Below are positions 1-7,640 of a stretch of 64,000 nucleotides of DNA, one piece after another. The position numbers and the translations under genes were made by a program. Under the pieces are notes generated by a model that had not been told where the DNA came from, made no database searches, and was given only the letters and a program-made list of their open reading frames with translations. Origin of the DNA: Prauserella marina (GTDB taxonomy: Bacteria > Actinomycetota > Actinomycetes > Mycobacteriales > Pseudonocardiaceae); the NCBI RefSeq assembly GCF_002240355.1, contig NZ_CP016353.1:5681001-5745000 (forward strand). The letters are read 5' to 3'. The stretch's first letter is position 1. Each line of letters starts with the position of its first letter.

Positions 1-134
1 TGCTCATCGCCCGCTGGATCGGGCTCGACGGCACCGGAGGGGTCCACTTCAAGTTCGATCCGGCGAGCATCACGGTGCTCGGCCACGAACGGTCCGTTCC
101 CCAGATCCATCATCTCAACGTGCCGCCATCCTGA
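1..134 (+). CDS. Histidine phosphatase family protein, C-terminal end (partial)
   Basis: The reading frame beginning at base 3 is open from the window edge to a TGA at 132-134 and gives 43 residues. The tail contains VLGHER, PQIHHLN and VPPS, which resembles the C-terminus of actinobacterial histidine phosphatases (phosphoglycerate mutase superfamily), where a strand with VLGHE...P.I..LN closes the domain. The catalytic RHG motif would lie upstream, outside the window, so the assignment rests on the tail alone. The gene reads in the same direction as the acetyltransferase 40 bases downstream. Confidence 0.5.
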   Translation, partial: LIARWIGLDGTGGVHFKFDPASITVLGHERSVPQIHHLNVPPS

Positions 135-174
135 CGGTCCGTCCCCATCAGCGAGAGAAAACCGAGGTAACCGC

Positions 175-663
175 GTGTCCACCCTGATCAGAAGGGTCAG
201 CGAAGCCGACATCGCCGTCGTCGTCCGGCTCGTTCACGAACTGGCCGAATACGAGAAGGCACCCCAGGAATGCCATCTCACCGAACCCGCGCTGCGCGAG
301 GCGCTGTTCAACGAAGCTCCCGCACTGTTCGGCCACGTCGCGGAAGTGGATGGCGAGGTCGCCGGATTCGCGCTGTGGTTCAAGAACTTCTCCACATGGC
401 GCGGCGTACACGGCATCTATCTCGAAGACCTCTACGTCAGCACGCAACAGCGGGGATCCGGCCTCGGCAAGGCACTGCTCGCCGCGCTGGCCGCCGAATG
501 TGTCGAGCGGGGCTACGCGCGACTGGAATGGTCGGTGCTGAACTGGAACCCCGCCGTCGGGTTCTACAAGGCACTCGGGGCGCTGCCACAGGACGAGTGG
601 ACGACCTACCGGCTCACCGACGAACCACTGCGCGCGCTCGCCAAGGAAAGTCACCCGATCTGA
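175..663 (+). CDS. GNAT family N-acetyltransferase
   Basis: A 162-residue protein with one GNAT fold, expected to move an acetyl group from acetyl-CoA to an amine. The acetyl-CoA pyrophosphate loop is visible as QQRGSGLGKALL at about residues 85-97. It is followed by LEWSVLNWNPAVGFYKALGA, the usual motif-B region of the diamine (spermidine/spermine-type) acetyltransferase branch. An ELAEYEKAP segment near residue 25 also fits that branch. The start is GTG at 175, preceded by a CGAGG element. The substrate cannot be read from sequence. A diamine or a small aminated compound is the family-based guess. Confidence 0.85.
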   Translation: MSTLIRRVSEADIAVVVRLVHELAEYEKAPQECHLTEPALREALFNEAPALFGHVAEVDGEVAGFALWFKNFSTWRGVHGIYLEDLYVSTQQRGSGLGKALLAALAAECVERGYARLEWSVLNWNPAVGFYKALGALPQDEWTTYRLTDEPLRALAKESHPI

Positions 664-726
664 CCGACAGGTCAGTCCACAGTAGACAAAACTAGGGGCG
701 GGCGGGCCGCCGGTGCGGGGAAGCCG

Positions 727-1206
727 TCAGTCCTCGTATCGCTGCTTTCGGGAGGCGCGACCCTCCGCACCGCCACGACGGGCGGCTTCCTCCTCGGTCT
801 CCCCCGCCTCCTGGCCGAGTACCCACGCCCGCGAGGCACGACGGAACAACAGCACCACCACGAGCGCGCCCGCGATCATCACCGGCACGCCGAATCCGCC
901 CTGCCCCGAAGGACCGGCCGCGTACCAGCCGACGCCGATCAGCACGAGTGCCACGACGACCGAAGGCGACCTCGCCCACGTCTTGCCGAGCAACAGCCCG
1001 ACCGCGCAGGCGAGCACACCGAGCGCGAGCACGACGTAGTAGCCGATCTCGGCATAGATGTTGTTGCCTGGCACCTCGGCGCCGCCGAGGTGATTGACGG
1101 CGAGTATGACGCCGATCGCGAGCAGGCCGAACCCTGGCAAAGCGGTCAGCAGCCCCGCGTAGCGGACCTCGCGAGGCGCTGGCGAAACAATGTCGGCGAG
1201 TCGCAC
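727..1206 (-). CDS. Small four-helix membrane protein of unknown function
   Basis: A 159-residue protein with about four hydrophobic segments: residues 15-40 (GLLTALPGFGLLAIGVILAV), 52-72, 80-95 and 105-122. A charged C-terminal tail rich in E, R and G follows (about residues 130-159). I do not recognise a named domain. The GTG start at 1206 has a GGAAGG ribosome-binding sequence seven bases upstream. It is transcribed away from the lipid kinase gene and sits alone, so the context gives no function. Confidence 0.75.
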   Translation of the reverse strand: MRLADIVSPAPREVRYAGLLTALPGFGLLAIGVILAVNHLGGAEVPGNNIYAEIGYYVVLALGVLACAVGLLLGKTWARSPSVVVALVLIGVGWYAAGPSGQGGFGVPVMIAGALVVVLLFRRASRAWVLGQEAGETEEEAARRGGAEGRASRKQRYED

Positions 1207-1598
1207 GAACTGGCCTTCCCGTCAAATGACCGTGCGTGAGCACTTTCGATGGTATGCCACCCGGTCGGCCGTTTTCGAGCGGCCGCCGCGGGGGTGAAGA
1301 TCTGGTTGTCGTCGATGAGCCGGCGGTCGGCCGGGGTGCACTCGTCACGGCAGCGGTGTCCGCGTCGAGGCGTGGCCGCCGCCGACCACATGCCGGTCCC
1401 CGGCGTGTGCCGCGTGTCCTGATGGCTGCGGAAACGCCACGGGACACGAGCGCACGTCGCGTGCCCGAAGGGAGAGGCGAACGGCGGGCGACGCTTCTTT
1501 TGCCGTCGCCACGCACGGCCGCGAGCAGTGACGAGCCTCGCAGGATTAGTCGGGCGATGCCGGGCGTCGTGCCCCCGCCTTCACCTACTCTGCGGGTT
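1207..1598. other. Divergent intergenic region, 392 bases
   Basis: This stretch separates the membrane protein gene (minus strand) from the lipid kinase gene (plus strand). It is open in the kinase frame back to 1236, but the residues encoded there are arginine/proline-rich and look unlike the kinase family, so I treat it as noncoding. The only element I can name is the -10 box at its right end. No hairpin with a T-run or tandem repeat was seen. Confidence 0.5.
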
Positions 1599-1599
1599 G
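1586..1599 (+). promoter_or_regulatory. -10 box for leaderless lipid kinase mRNA
   Basis: TACTCT at 1586-1591 matches TANNNT and is followed seven bases later by the GTG at 1599. Transcription would therefore start at, or one base from, the start codon. No ribosome-binding sequence precedes this GTG, which agrees with leaderless translation. I see no clear -35 box. Confidence 0.5.
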
Positions 1600-2525
1600 T
1601 GCGCGCAGTCCTCGTCGTCAACCCACAGGCAACGGCGACCACTCCCGGTGGTCGTGACGTCCTCGCGCACGCGCTGGCCAGCGACGTCAAACTCGACGTC
1701 GTCGAAACCGACTACCGGGGCCACGCGATGGCAGTCGCGAGGGCGGCCGCACGGGACGAGGTCGATCTCGTCGTGGCCCACGGCGGCGACGGGACCATCA
1801 ACGAGGTTGTCAACGGACTCCTTGCCGACAGCGGAGAGCGACCGGGGAACTACACGACGGTTCCGATGCTCGGGGTCGTTCCCGGCGGTTCCGCGAATGT
1901 CTTCGCCCGCGCGCTCGGCTTGCCGTGCGATCCGGTGGAGGCGACCCACCAGTTGCTGAACGCCATCGAAGAACGGCGCAGCAGAACGGTGGGCCTCGGA
2001 AGAGCGGGCGAAAGGTGGTTCACCTTCAACGCGGGCATGGGCTGGGACGCCGATGTCGTCGCGGGAGTCGAGAAACGAAGGGGAAAGCAGACCAGCCCTT
2101 CGCTGTACATGCGCACGGCACTCGCCTGCTATCTGCGCCCCCCGAACGGCAGGCCGGAATTGACGGTCGAGGTCGAGGGGGAAGAACCGGTGCCGGTCCG
2201 CACGGCGTTCATCTCCAACACGGATCCGTGGAGCTATCTCGGTAACCGTCCCGTTCACCTCAACACCGGCTGTTCCTTCGACACCGGGCTCGGCCTTTTC
2301 GCCTTGCGGGGCATGGCTTTGCCGACGGTGCTGCGCCATCTCCGGCAGGCTCTGCGCACGCGCGGCAAACACCGGGGCAAGCAGTTGTTGCGTGACGACG
2401 ACGTCGCTGTTGTCGCGGTCACCGCCCAAGAGCCCGTAAACTTGCAGGTGGACGGCGACCTGGTCGGACAGCGAACCCGGGTGGAGTTCAGGAGCGTCGC
2501 TCGCGCGCTCACCGTGGCCGCATAA
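1599..2525 (+). CDS. Diacylglycerol kinase / lipid kinase family protein
   Basis: A 308-residue DAGK-catalytic-domain protein, expected to phosphorylate a diacylglycerol- or sphingosine-like lipid at the membrane using ATP. The nucleotide-binding signature AHGGDGTINEVVNGL is at about residues 62-76. GVVPGGSANVFARALGLP follows, as in the YegS/DagK/LCB5 superfamily. A second beta-rich lobe with FNAGMGWDADVV completes the fold. I chose GTG 1599, giving MRAVLVVNPQ, because a TANNNT -10 box sits seven bases upstream and family members start here. An in-frame ATG at 1557 would add 14 proline-rich residues. The gene is monocistronic and lies upstream of whiB1 on the same strand. Confidence 0.88.
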   Translation: MRAVLVVNPQATATTPGGRDVLAHALASDVKLDVVETDYRGHAMAVARAAARDEVDLVVAHGGDGTINEVVNGLLADSGERPGNYTTVPMLGVVPGGSANVFARALGLPCDPVEATHQLLNAIEERRSRTVGLGRAGERWFTFNAGMGWDADVVAGVEKRRGKQTSPSLYMRTALACYLRPPNGRPELTVEVEGEEPVPVRTAFISNTDPWSYLGNRPVHLNTGCSFDTGLGLFALRGMALPTVLRHLRQALRTRGKHRGKQLLRDDDVAVVAVTAQEPVNLQVDGDLVGQRTRVEFRSVARALTVAA

Positions 2526-2677
2526 GCGATCGCGGTCGGTCAACTGCACTGACTGATCACCTGGGACAAACTCAATATTGCCGTTCAGCGACGGAGAAGC
2601 TCCGCTCACCGCACCGTTCCTCGCACCAGAGGGTCGATGACTGCGAAAAGCCGCAGGTCAGGCTAGTCGCTCCTGCG

Positions 2678-2693
2678 GGTGAGCTGACTCACC
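2678..2693. promoter_or_regulatory. CRP-like palindrome 1 upstream of whiB1
   Basis: GGTGAGCTGACTCACC has the GTGA-N6-TCAC core of CRP/FNR-family sites and is a perfect six-plus-six inverted repeat. It is centred 50 bases upstream of the second such site. In M. tuberculosis, whiB1 is under the cAMP receptor protein Rv3676 with two sites. Function here is inference from that. Confidence 0.5.
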
Positions 2694-2727
2694 GATCTCC
2701 CGAAAACACTTGTCGAACTCGGTGCTT

Positions 2728-2743
2728 CGTGAAACCATTCACA
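2728..2743. promoter_or_regulatory. CRP-like palindrome 2 upstream of whiB1
   Basis: CGTGAAACCATTCACA contains GTGA-N6-TCAC and differs from the TGTGA-N6-TCACA consensus only at the first base. It lies about 75-90 bases before the whiB1 ATG. With the site at 2678 it forms a pair spaced 50 bases centre to centre, an arrangement compatible with binding on one helix face. Confidence 0.55.
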
Positions 2744-2815
2744 AGCACCCCAAGAAACGACCGCCATGACGACTGTGGCGCGGAATGCCGCGCCGTTATA
2801 AAGGAGTTCAAGGAA

Positions 2816-3070
2816 ATGGACTGGCGCCACCGCGCGGCGTGCCGAGACGAGGACCCGGAACTGTTCTTCCCCGTGGGCACCAGCGGCCCCGCTGTCTCGC
2901 AGATCACCGCGGCGAAGTCCGTGTGTCACCGCTGCACCGTTGCTTCCGACTGCCTCGCCTGGGCACTGGCCAGTGGCCAAGATGCCGGTGTGTGGGGCGG
3001 AATGAGCGAAGACGAGCGACGCGCACTCAAGCGTCGGCGCGCGCAGATCGGCACGCGTAGCAACTTCTGA
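2816..3070 (+). CDS. whiB1: WhiB1 iron-sulfur transcriptional regulator
   Basis: An 84-residue Wbl protein, the usual WhiB1 length. WhiB1 carries a nitric-oxide-sensitive [4Fe-4S] cluster and works with the housekeeping sigma factor. The four cluster cysteines are C9, C37, C40 and C46 (VCHRC...DC pattern). The GVWGG turn is at residues 58-62, and the basic DNA-binding tail is KRRRAQIGTR. The ATG at 2816 follows AAGGAG and AAGGA; an in-frame start further upstream at 2729 would add residues not found in the family. The gene lies next to pdtaS as in mycobacteria. Two CRP-like palindromes upstream suggest cAMP-linked control. Confidence 0.95.
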   Translation: MDWRHRAACRDEDPELFFPVGTSGPAVSQITAAKSVCHRCTVASDCLAWALASGQDAGVWGGMSEDERRALKRRRAQIGTRSNF

Positions 3071-3383
3071 GCATCGACGTAGAACACAAGCAATTGCCTT
3101 TTGCTTGGCAGAACAATTCCTGTTGGCAAAAGGTTTGAGGGTCGGCATCCGTATCGGGTGCCGACCCTCAAGCGTTTGAGCCAAACGCGATCGGAACAAC
3201 TGTCCGCACGCAACTTGATACGGGATAGGCGCCTGCCGGATACCGGCGGAGCCGCACCCGGCGAATCGGAGGCGGGCTGGTATCGAACCGGCACGCGAAA
3301 CCGGTTCAGCGGAGAATGGCACGACTCGGTCGATCGGTACGGGCCGATGACGAGCGCCGATCAGCGGAACCGAGGCGAGGTGG
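3071..3383. other. Intergenic region between whiB1 and pdtaS, 313 bases
   Basis: This lies between the convergent whiB1 and sensor kinase genes. It holds the hairpin at 3135-3171. The remainder shows no gene-like reading frame that I trust. Short repeats of TTTGAG/GGCAAA flank the hairpin but form no larger structure I can support. Confidence 0.5.
3135..3171. terminator. Bidirectional hairpin between whiB1 and pdtaS
   Basis: TTGAGGGTCGGCATCC at 3135-3150 pairs with GGGTGCCGACCCTCAA at 3156-3171 with one mismatch, around a five-base loop. There is no long T-run, so termination would be of the hairpin-only kind common in actinobacteria. It can serve both convergent genes. Confidence 0.65.
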
Positions 3384-4907
3384 TCACCCTCGGCGGCTCA
3401 GCGGAATGCGCAATGCCGCCTCGGTACCGACTTTGCGCCCACTGCCGTGACCGCCGCGAACTTCGTCGTCCTCGCGAAGACTGCGCAACGACAACGAGCC
3501 GCGCAATTCCGATTCCACGAGTGTCCTCGCGATTTGCAGACCGAGCCCGTCCGCTCGCTCCAGCGAGAATCCGGCAGGCAAGCCCTTGCCGTTGTCGCGC
3601 ACCATCACGTCCAGCCAGCGCGCGGATCGCTCGACGACGAGTTCGACCTTGCCCTTTCGGGCGCCCGCGAACGCGTGTCCCACGGCGTTCTGCACGAGTT
3701 CGGCGACGACCATCACGAGCGGCGTCGCGATCTCGGCGACGACGACCCCGAACGATCCGCTGCGGGACAACGTGACCTGAGCCTCCGCCGTCGCGATGTC
3801 GCCGACCATCGGCAGCACGTTGTCGAGCAGCTTGTCGAGATCGACCCGCTCATCCACGGACATCGACAGTGCCTCGTGCACCATCGCGATGGAGGACACC
3901 CTGCGGACCGATTCGCTGAGCGCCTGCCGCGCCTCGGGACTCGGCGTTCTGCGCGACTGCAACCGCAACAGCGCGGCCACGGTCTGCAGGTTGTTCTTGA
4001 CCCTGTGGTGGATCTCGCGAATGGTGGCGTCCTTGGAAAGCAGCGCGCGATCGCGCCGCTTGACCTCTGTCACGTCCCTGGCGAGCACGAGCGCACCGGC
4101 GGGACGCCCCGCCGGACGCAACGGAAGCGCCCTGAACAACACGACGGCACCTCGCCGGGATTCGACCTCGGTCCTGCTGCCCGGTTTGCCGTCGAGCGCG
4201 TCGAGAATGCGGTGCGCCACCTCGGTGGCGTCAAAGGGGTCGCGGATGAGCGAGCGCGTGAGCGGAGCCAGCCGCGTCCCGATCAGGTCCGACTCGTGGC
4301 CCATCCGGTGGTAGGCGGATTGCCCATTGGGGCTCGCGAACACGACGGTGCCGCTCTGGTCGAGCCGGATGAGCCCATCGCCCACCCTCGGGCTCGTGTG
4401 CACGTCGGTGCCGCCGTCGGGACTGGGGAAGGTGCCGTCGGCGATCATCTGGCACAGATCGGCGCCGCTGCCGAGGTAGGCGATCTCCAGCGGGCTCGGC
4501 ACCCTCGGCGACGCGAGGTTGGTCTCCCTGCTCAACACCGCGATGACCGAATCGCCGAACTTGATCGGAATCGCTTCCCTCCGCATGGGAAGGTCCCGGT
4601 ACCAGTGCGGGTCCTCCTCGCGGCAGATGCGCACCTCGCGCATGGCCCTGGCGAGCTGAGGATGCTCGGCGGTGGTGAAGCGGGTACCGACGACGTCCTC
4701 CGGATGCGCCGTCGGCGCCGTGGTCGGCCGCACCTGGGCGACACAGACGAAGTCACCGTCAGCCTCGGCGACGGGAACCCACATCAGGAAATCCGCGAAC
4801 GAAAGGTCGGCGAGCAACTGCCATTCGGCGACCACCATCTGCAAATGGTCGGCGGATTCTCCAGGCAGGCCGGTGTTCTCGGCCAGCAATTCGACGAGCG
4901 TGGACAT
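3384..4907 (-). CDS. pdtaS: Sensor histidine kinase PdtaS
   Basis: A 507-residue cytosolic two-component kinase of the HWE/HisKA_2 type. In mycobacteria its partner is the RNA-binding antiterminator PdtaR. An N-terminal GAF domain (about residues 1-150) is followed by a PAS domain (about 180-290). The phospho-acceptor region IREIHHRVKNNLQTVAALLRLQ then lies at about 305-326, and a HATPase domain with VQNAVGHAFAG and DNGKGLPAGF follows. No membrane segment is visible. I chose ATG 4907 (MSTLVELLAE), the family start; the frame stays open upstream through unrelated sequence. The start lies two bases after the biotinyl protein stop, so the two genes are probably cotranscribed. PdtaR is not in the window. 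Confidence 0.92.
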   Translation of the reverse strand: MSTLVELLAENTGLPGESADHLQMVVAEWQLLADLSFADFLMWVPVAEADGDFVCVAQVRPTTAPTAHPEDVVGTRFTTAEHPQLARAMREVRICREEDPHWYRDLPMRREAIPIKFGDSVIAVLSRETNLASPRVPSPLEIAYLGSGADLCQMIADGTFPSPDGGTDVHTSPRVGDGLIRLDQSGTVVFASPNGQSAYHRMGHESDLIGTRLAPLTRSLIRDPFDATEVAHRILDALDGKPGSRTEVESRRGAVVLFRALPLRPAGRPAGALVLARDVTEVKRRDRALLSKDATIREIHHRVKNNLQTVAALLRLQSRRTPSPEARQALSESVRRVSSIAMVHEALSMSVDERVDLDKLLDNVLPMVGDIATAEAQVTLSRSGSFGVVVAEIATPLVMVVAELVQNAVGHAFAGARKGKVELVVERSARWLDVMVRDNGKGLPAGFSLERADGLGLQIARTLVESELRGSLSLRSLREDDEVRGGHGSGRKVGTEAALRIPLSRRG

Positions 4908-4909
4908 AC

Positions 4910-5125
4910 CTAGTCGACCACCGCGATCAGGTCGCCTTCTTGAACGACATCGCCTTCCGTGACGGCCAGCCTCGTGAGCTTGCCGTCCGAGCCAGTGAGC
5001 ACCGGTATCTCCATCTTCATTGATTCGAGGATGACCACGGTGTCTCCCTTGTGCATCGCCTCGCCCTCCCTGGCGGCGACCTTCCACACGCTGGCGACGA
5101 TCTCGGCCCGGATTTCCTCGGTCAT
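4910..5125 (-). CDS. Biotin/lipoyl-attachment protein (TB7.3-like)
   Basis: A 71-residue single biotinyl domain, the same size as the mycobacterial biotinylated protein TB7.3. The ESMKMEIPV motif at about residues 34-42 contains the lysine that is biotinylated in carboxyl carrier domains. The surrounding GDTVVILES and EGDVVQEGDLIAVVD strands complete the flattened barrel. The ATG at 5125 is preceded by GAGGGA. It is the first gene of a two-gene unit with pdtaS. No carboxylase gene is nearby, so its enzyme partner is unknown. Confidence 0.9.
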   Translation of the reverse strand: MTEEIRAEIVASVWKVAAREGEAMHKGDTVVILESMKMEIPVLTGSDGKLTRLAVTEGDVVQEGDLIAVVD

Positions 5126-5273
5126 TCGCAACTCCCTCAACATTGAACGAAGGCGAATCAACACCACGAGACTCAAGCCATAAAACCAGAGCGGAGCCAC
5201 ATTCGCCCAGCCCGGGAGGGGTGCGGCACACCCGCATGACACACTGGAGCGAGCACGTTGTGAAGGAGTGAGC

Positions 5274-5348
5274 ATGTCCAAGCGAGCCAGGAAGCGGCGC
5301 GACCGCAAGAAGAACGGCGCCAACCACGGCAAGAAGCCCAACGCCTGA
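5274..5348 (+). CDS. 50S ribosomal protein bL37 (24 residues)
   Basis: ATG at 5274 to TGA at 5346-5348 encodes 24 residues beginning MSKRARKRRDRKKN and ending GKKPNA. The composition is almost entirely basic. It matches, by memory, the very small actinobacterial large-subunit protein bL37 seen in mycobacterial ribosome structures. GAAGGAG lies six to eight bases upstream of the ATG, and a perfect 13-base-pair hairpin terminator begins 13 bases after the stop. Start, Shine-Dalgarno and terminator together make a complete gene, despite a size that gene callers usually miss. It lies between the TB7.3-like gene and rsrA. Confidence 0.85.
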   Translation: MSKRARKRRDRKKNGANHGKKPNA

Positions 5349-5361
5349 TCCGGCGAAAAAC

Positions 5362-5391
5362 GTGGCCCCCGATGTTCGCATCGGGGGCCAC
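5362..5391. terminator. Bidirectional terminator between bL37 gene and rsrA
   Basis: GTGGCCCCCGATG at 5362-5374 pairs perfectly with CATCGGGGGCCAC at 5379-5391 around a TTCG tetraloop. The plus-strand side is followed by TGTTGTCTT and the minus-strand side by GTTTTTCG, so it fits termination of both convergent genes. Confidence 0.88.
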
Positions 5392-5413
5392 TGTTGTCTT
5401 CACCGCCGTATCG

Positions 5414-5758
5414 TCACGGCACGTCTCTTGGCTCGCTGACCTGCTCGACCGTCAGCTCGGTCTCGGTGACGCTCACCCCGCCGCGGTGTGCGACGGTCTG
5501 CCTTATCGAAGCCCTCAGCCTGCTTTTCAGCTCGGCCGGAGCATGGTCACCACCACATTTGCGGGCGAGCAACTGCTTGATCTGCTCATCGATCCCGTAT
5601 TCCTCAAGGCACGGAGGGCAATCCTCGATGTGCTTGCGCAGCTCCGCGTCCCGCTCAGGGCTGCACTCGCGGTCGAGCAGGACGAAGATCTCGGCGAGCG
5701 CCTGGTCACAGTGGACCTGCTCGGAATCGGAGCGCTCGTGGCTTTCGTGCGCGGTCAT
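5414..5758 (-). CDS. rsrA: Anti-sigma-R factor RsrA (zinc redox switch)
   Basis: A 114-residue ZAS-family anti-sigma factor. Zinc ligands are visible as H43-x3-C47-x2-C50 (HIEDCPPC) with an upstream cysteine C17, and there is a further C32 and C68. In the Streptomyces homologue, oxidation of these thiols releases zinc and the sigma factor, so RsrA senses disulfide stress. The start codon overlaps the sigR stop by four bases (ATGA), implying translational coupling that keeps the two proteins balanced. It is transcribed from the SigR-type promoter upstream of sigR. Confidence 0.93.
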   Translation of the reverse strand: MTAHESHERSDSEQVHCDQALAEIFVLLDRECSPERDAELRKHIEDCPPCLEEYGIDEQIKQLLARKCGGDHAPAELKSRLRASIRQTVAHRGGVSVTETELTVEQVSEPRDVP

Positions 5759-6414
5759 CGTCCGGCCACCTCCTGCGTGGACCGGAGGAACCCCCGCTCC
5801 CTCGCGACATCGGCGAGAAGACCACGAAGCTGACTACGCCCCCTGTGCAGGCGCGACATCACTGTGCCGATGGGTGTATCCATGATCTCGGCGATTTCCT
5901 TGTAAGCGAAGCCTTCGACGTCGGCAAGGTACACGGCGAGCCGGAACTCCTCCGGCAACTGCTGCAAGGCGCTCTTCACGTCGGCGTCGGGGAGGCTGTC
6001 CATTGCCTCGACCTCCGCCGAGCGAAGTCCGCTCGACGTGTGGCTCTCGGCCTGGGCGATCTGCCAGTCCGTGATTTCCTCTGTCGGCTGTTGAATCGGC
6101 TGCCGCTGCCGCTTGCGGTAACCATTGATGTAGGTGTTGGTGAGGATCCGGTACATCCAGGCTTTGAGGTTCGTGCCCTTTTTGAAGGAGGCGAACGCCG
6201 CGTATGCCTTCAGATAGGTTTCCTGCACCAGGTCTTCCGCGTCGGCCGGGTTGCGGGTCATGCGCAACGCGGCGGAGTAGAGCTGGTCCAGCAGCGGCAT
6301 GGCGTCGCGTTCGAAACGCTCGGCCCGCTCCTGCTCCGGCTCGACGACCGCGGGCTCGGGCTGCGCCTCCGCCTGGTTCTGCGTGCTCGGCAAACCGTTC
6401 CCTTCCGTAGCCAC
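5755..6414 (-). CDS. sigR: RNA polymerase sigma factor SigR/SigH (ECF group)
   Basis: A 219-residue ECF sigma factor that directs the thiol-oxidative and heat stress response. Region 2 contains [23 protein letters not shown] and the DNA-melting [12 protein letters not shown] segment. Region 4 contains the [26 protein letters not shown] helix-turn-helix. I chose GTG 6414 ([10 protein letters not shown]), although the frame stays open to 6606. The exact SigR promoter at 6493-6518 would start an mRNA near 6484 that excludes the longest form. In Streptomyces a longer, unstable SigR-prime isoform starts upstream, so a second product here is possible. It is coupled to rsrA. Confidence 0.92.
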   Translation of the reverse strand: MATEGNGLPSTQNQAEAQPEPAVVEPEQERAERFERDAMPLLDQLYSAALRMTRNPADAEDLVQETYLKAYAAFASFKKGTNLKAWMYRILTNTYINGYRKRQRQPIQQPTEEITDWQIAQAESHTSSGLRSAEVEAMDSLPDADVKSALQQLPEEFRLAVYLADVEGFAYKEIAEIMDTPIGTVMSRLHRGRSQLRGLLADVARERGFLRSTQEVAGR

Positions 6415-6492
6415 CAACTGCGCGTATGACGCTTCCAAGGATACGCGGCGACGGTTCCCGGTTCTGGTCAGTGTGATCGGCACATCGGGTGT

Positions 6493-6518
6493 AACACAGA
6501 CAACCGGCGACGAATTCC
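6493..6518 (-). promoter_or_regulatory. SigR-type autoregulatory promoter
   Basis: On the minus strand GGAAT (6518-6514) and GTT (6495-6493) are separated by exactly 18 bases. This matches the published SigR/SigH consensus GGAAT-N18-GTT. Transcription would begin near 6484, about 70 bases before the sigR GTG. It implies positive autoregulation of sigR-rsrA. Confidence 0.85.
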
Positions 6519-6524
6519 ACTGGT

Positions 6525-6537
6525 TAACATCACCTCG
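6525..6537 (+). promoter_or_regulatory. -10 box for leaderless ybaK mRNA
   Basis: TAACAT at 6525-6530 lies six bases before the GTG at 6537, so transcription should start on the start codon. No ribosome-binding sequence is present. The box lies directly beside the minus-strand sigR promoter, so the two promoters are back to back. Confidence 0.5.
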
Positions 6538-7019
6538 TGGCGGGTAAGGGTACGCCGGCGACGGCTTTGCTGAGCAAGAATAAAATCGAACACACTCTGC
6601 ATTCATACGATCACGATCCGCGAGCGGAATCGTATGGCACCGAGGCGGCCGAAGCGCTCGGGGTCGAACCGGCCCAGGTCTTCAAGACTCTCGTGGCCGA
6701 CGTCGACGGCAAACTCACCGTCGGTGTCGTTCCGGTCACCGGTCAGCTCGACCTCAAGGCACTGGCCTCGGCCGCGGGCGGCAAGAAGGCAAAGCTCGCC
6801 GACAAAACGGCCGCCCAGCGCGCGACCGGATACGTACTCGGCGGTATCTCCCCGCTCGGGCAGCGAGGCAGGCTCCCTGTCGTCATCGACGAGTCGGTGC
6901 GCGATTTCGGCACCGTACTGTGCTCCGCCGGACGCAGGGGGCTCGAAATCGAGATCGCGCCGACCGACCTGATCGCGCTGACCAGCGCGATCGTCGCGCC
7001 CATCGCCGGTCAGCCGTAG
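6537..7019 (+). CDS. ybaK: Cys-tRNA(Pro)/Cys-tRNA(Cys) deacylase YbaK
   Basis: A 160-residue member of the YbaK/EbsC/ProX family, which hydrolyses cysteine mischarged on tRNA(Pro). Typical family segments are [19 protein letters not shown] (about residues 33-51), followed by [40 protein letters not shown] follows at about 98-118. It starts at GTG 6537 with a -10 box six bases upstream. It is divergent from sigR, so both promoters share about 120 bases. Its conserved position next to sigR suggests, but does not prove, a stress-linked role. Confidence 0.92.
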   Translation: MAGKGTPATALLSKNKIEHTLHSYDHDPRAESYGTEAAEALGVEPAQVFKTLVADVDGKLTVGVVPVTGQLDLKALASAAGGKKAKLADKTAAQRATGYVLGGISPLGQRGRLPVVIDESVRDFGTVLCSAGRRGLEIEIAPTDLIALTSAIVAPIAGQP

Positions 7020-7025
7020 AACAGC

Positions 7026-7640
7026 TCAGCTCGCGTGGGGCCGCAGTACCCTGCCGAGCCAGTCGGCCGCCGCCCTCGACACTCCTTCGAGGTCGGCTTT
7101 GAGGCTGTGGTCTCCGGCGAGGAACACCACTTCGTGATGCGCGGAGGGCTCCGGCTTGCCGAACGGGTCACGTTCGCCCTGCACGACGAGCGCGGGCACC
7201 TCCACGGCGTCGAGCTCGGGCTGTCTCGTCTTCTCCGGTTTGCCGGGAGGGTGAACGGGAAACGCGAGACACAACACCGCTGCGGCCTGCCCGCTCGCGG
7301 CGGTCCGGCAAGCGACCCTGGCCCCCGACGACCTGCCGCCGAAGACGATCGGCACCCCGTCGAACCAGGTCGCTGCCAGTTCTTCGGCGACGGCGAGCCA
7401 CGCCGCGTCCAGTTGCTTGGCCGGTGCCGGAGCGCGCCTTCCCGCGACCCGGTAAGGCTGCTCGACCAGCGCGACGTGCACTCCGGCCGCCTTCGCGGCC
7501 CTTGTGACGGCGACGAGGTCAGGGGCATCGATTCCACCGCCTGCCCCGTGCCCGAGCAGCAACCCCGCCGTGCCTTCCTCAGCGCAGTGCAGCTCGGCCC
7601 GTGCGGGCCCGTGCGGGGTCTCGATCTCCCTGCTCGTCAT
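7026..7640 (-). CDS. Alpha/beta hydrolase (KANL3/Tex30-like)
   Basis: A 204-residue compact alpha/beta hydrolase. LLLGHGAGGG at about residues 26-35 forms the oxyanion-hole loop. The nucleophile elbow is FGGRSSGARVA (about 100-110, Ser in GRSSG). A later acid appears in VVQGERDPFG, and the catalytic histidine is probably that in FLAGDHSLK. This matches the KANL3/Tex30 branch, whose bacterial members have no known substrate. The start overlaps the SRAP gene stop by four bases, so the two are translationally coupled. Confidence 0.85.
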   Translation of the reverse strand: MTSREIETPHGPARAELHCAEEGTAGLLLGHGAGGGIDAPDLVAVTRAAKAAGVHVALVEQPYRVAGRRAPAPAKQLDAAWLAVAEELAATWFDGVPIVFGGRSSGARVACRTAASGQAAAVLCLAFPVHPPGKPEKTRQPELDAVEVPALVVQGERDPFGKPEPSAHHEVVFLAGDHSLKADLEGVSRAAADWLGRVLRPHAS

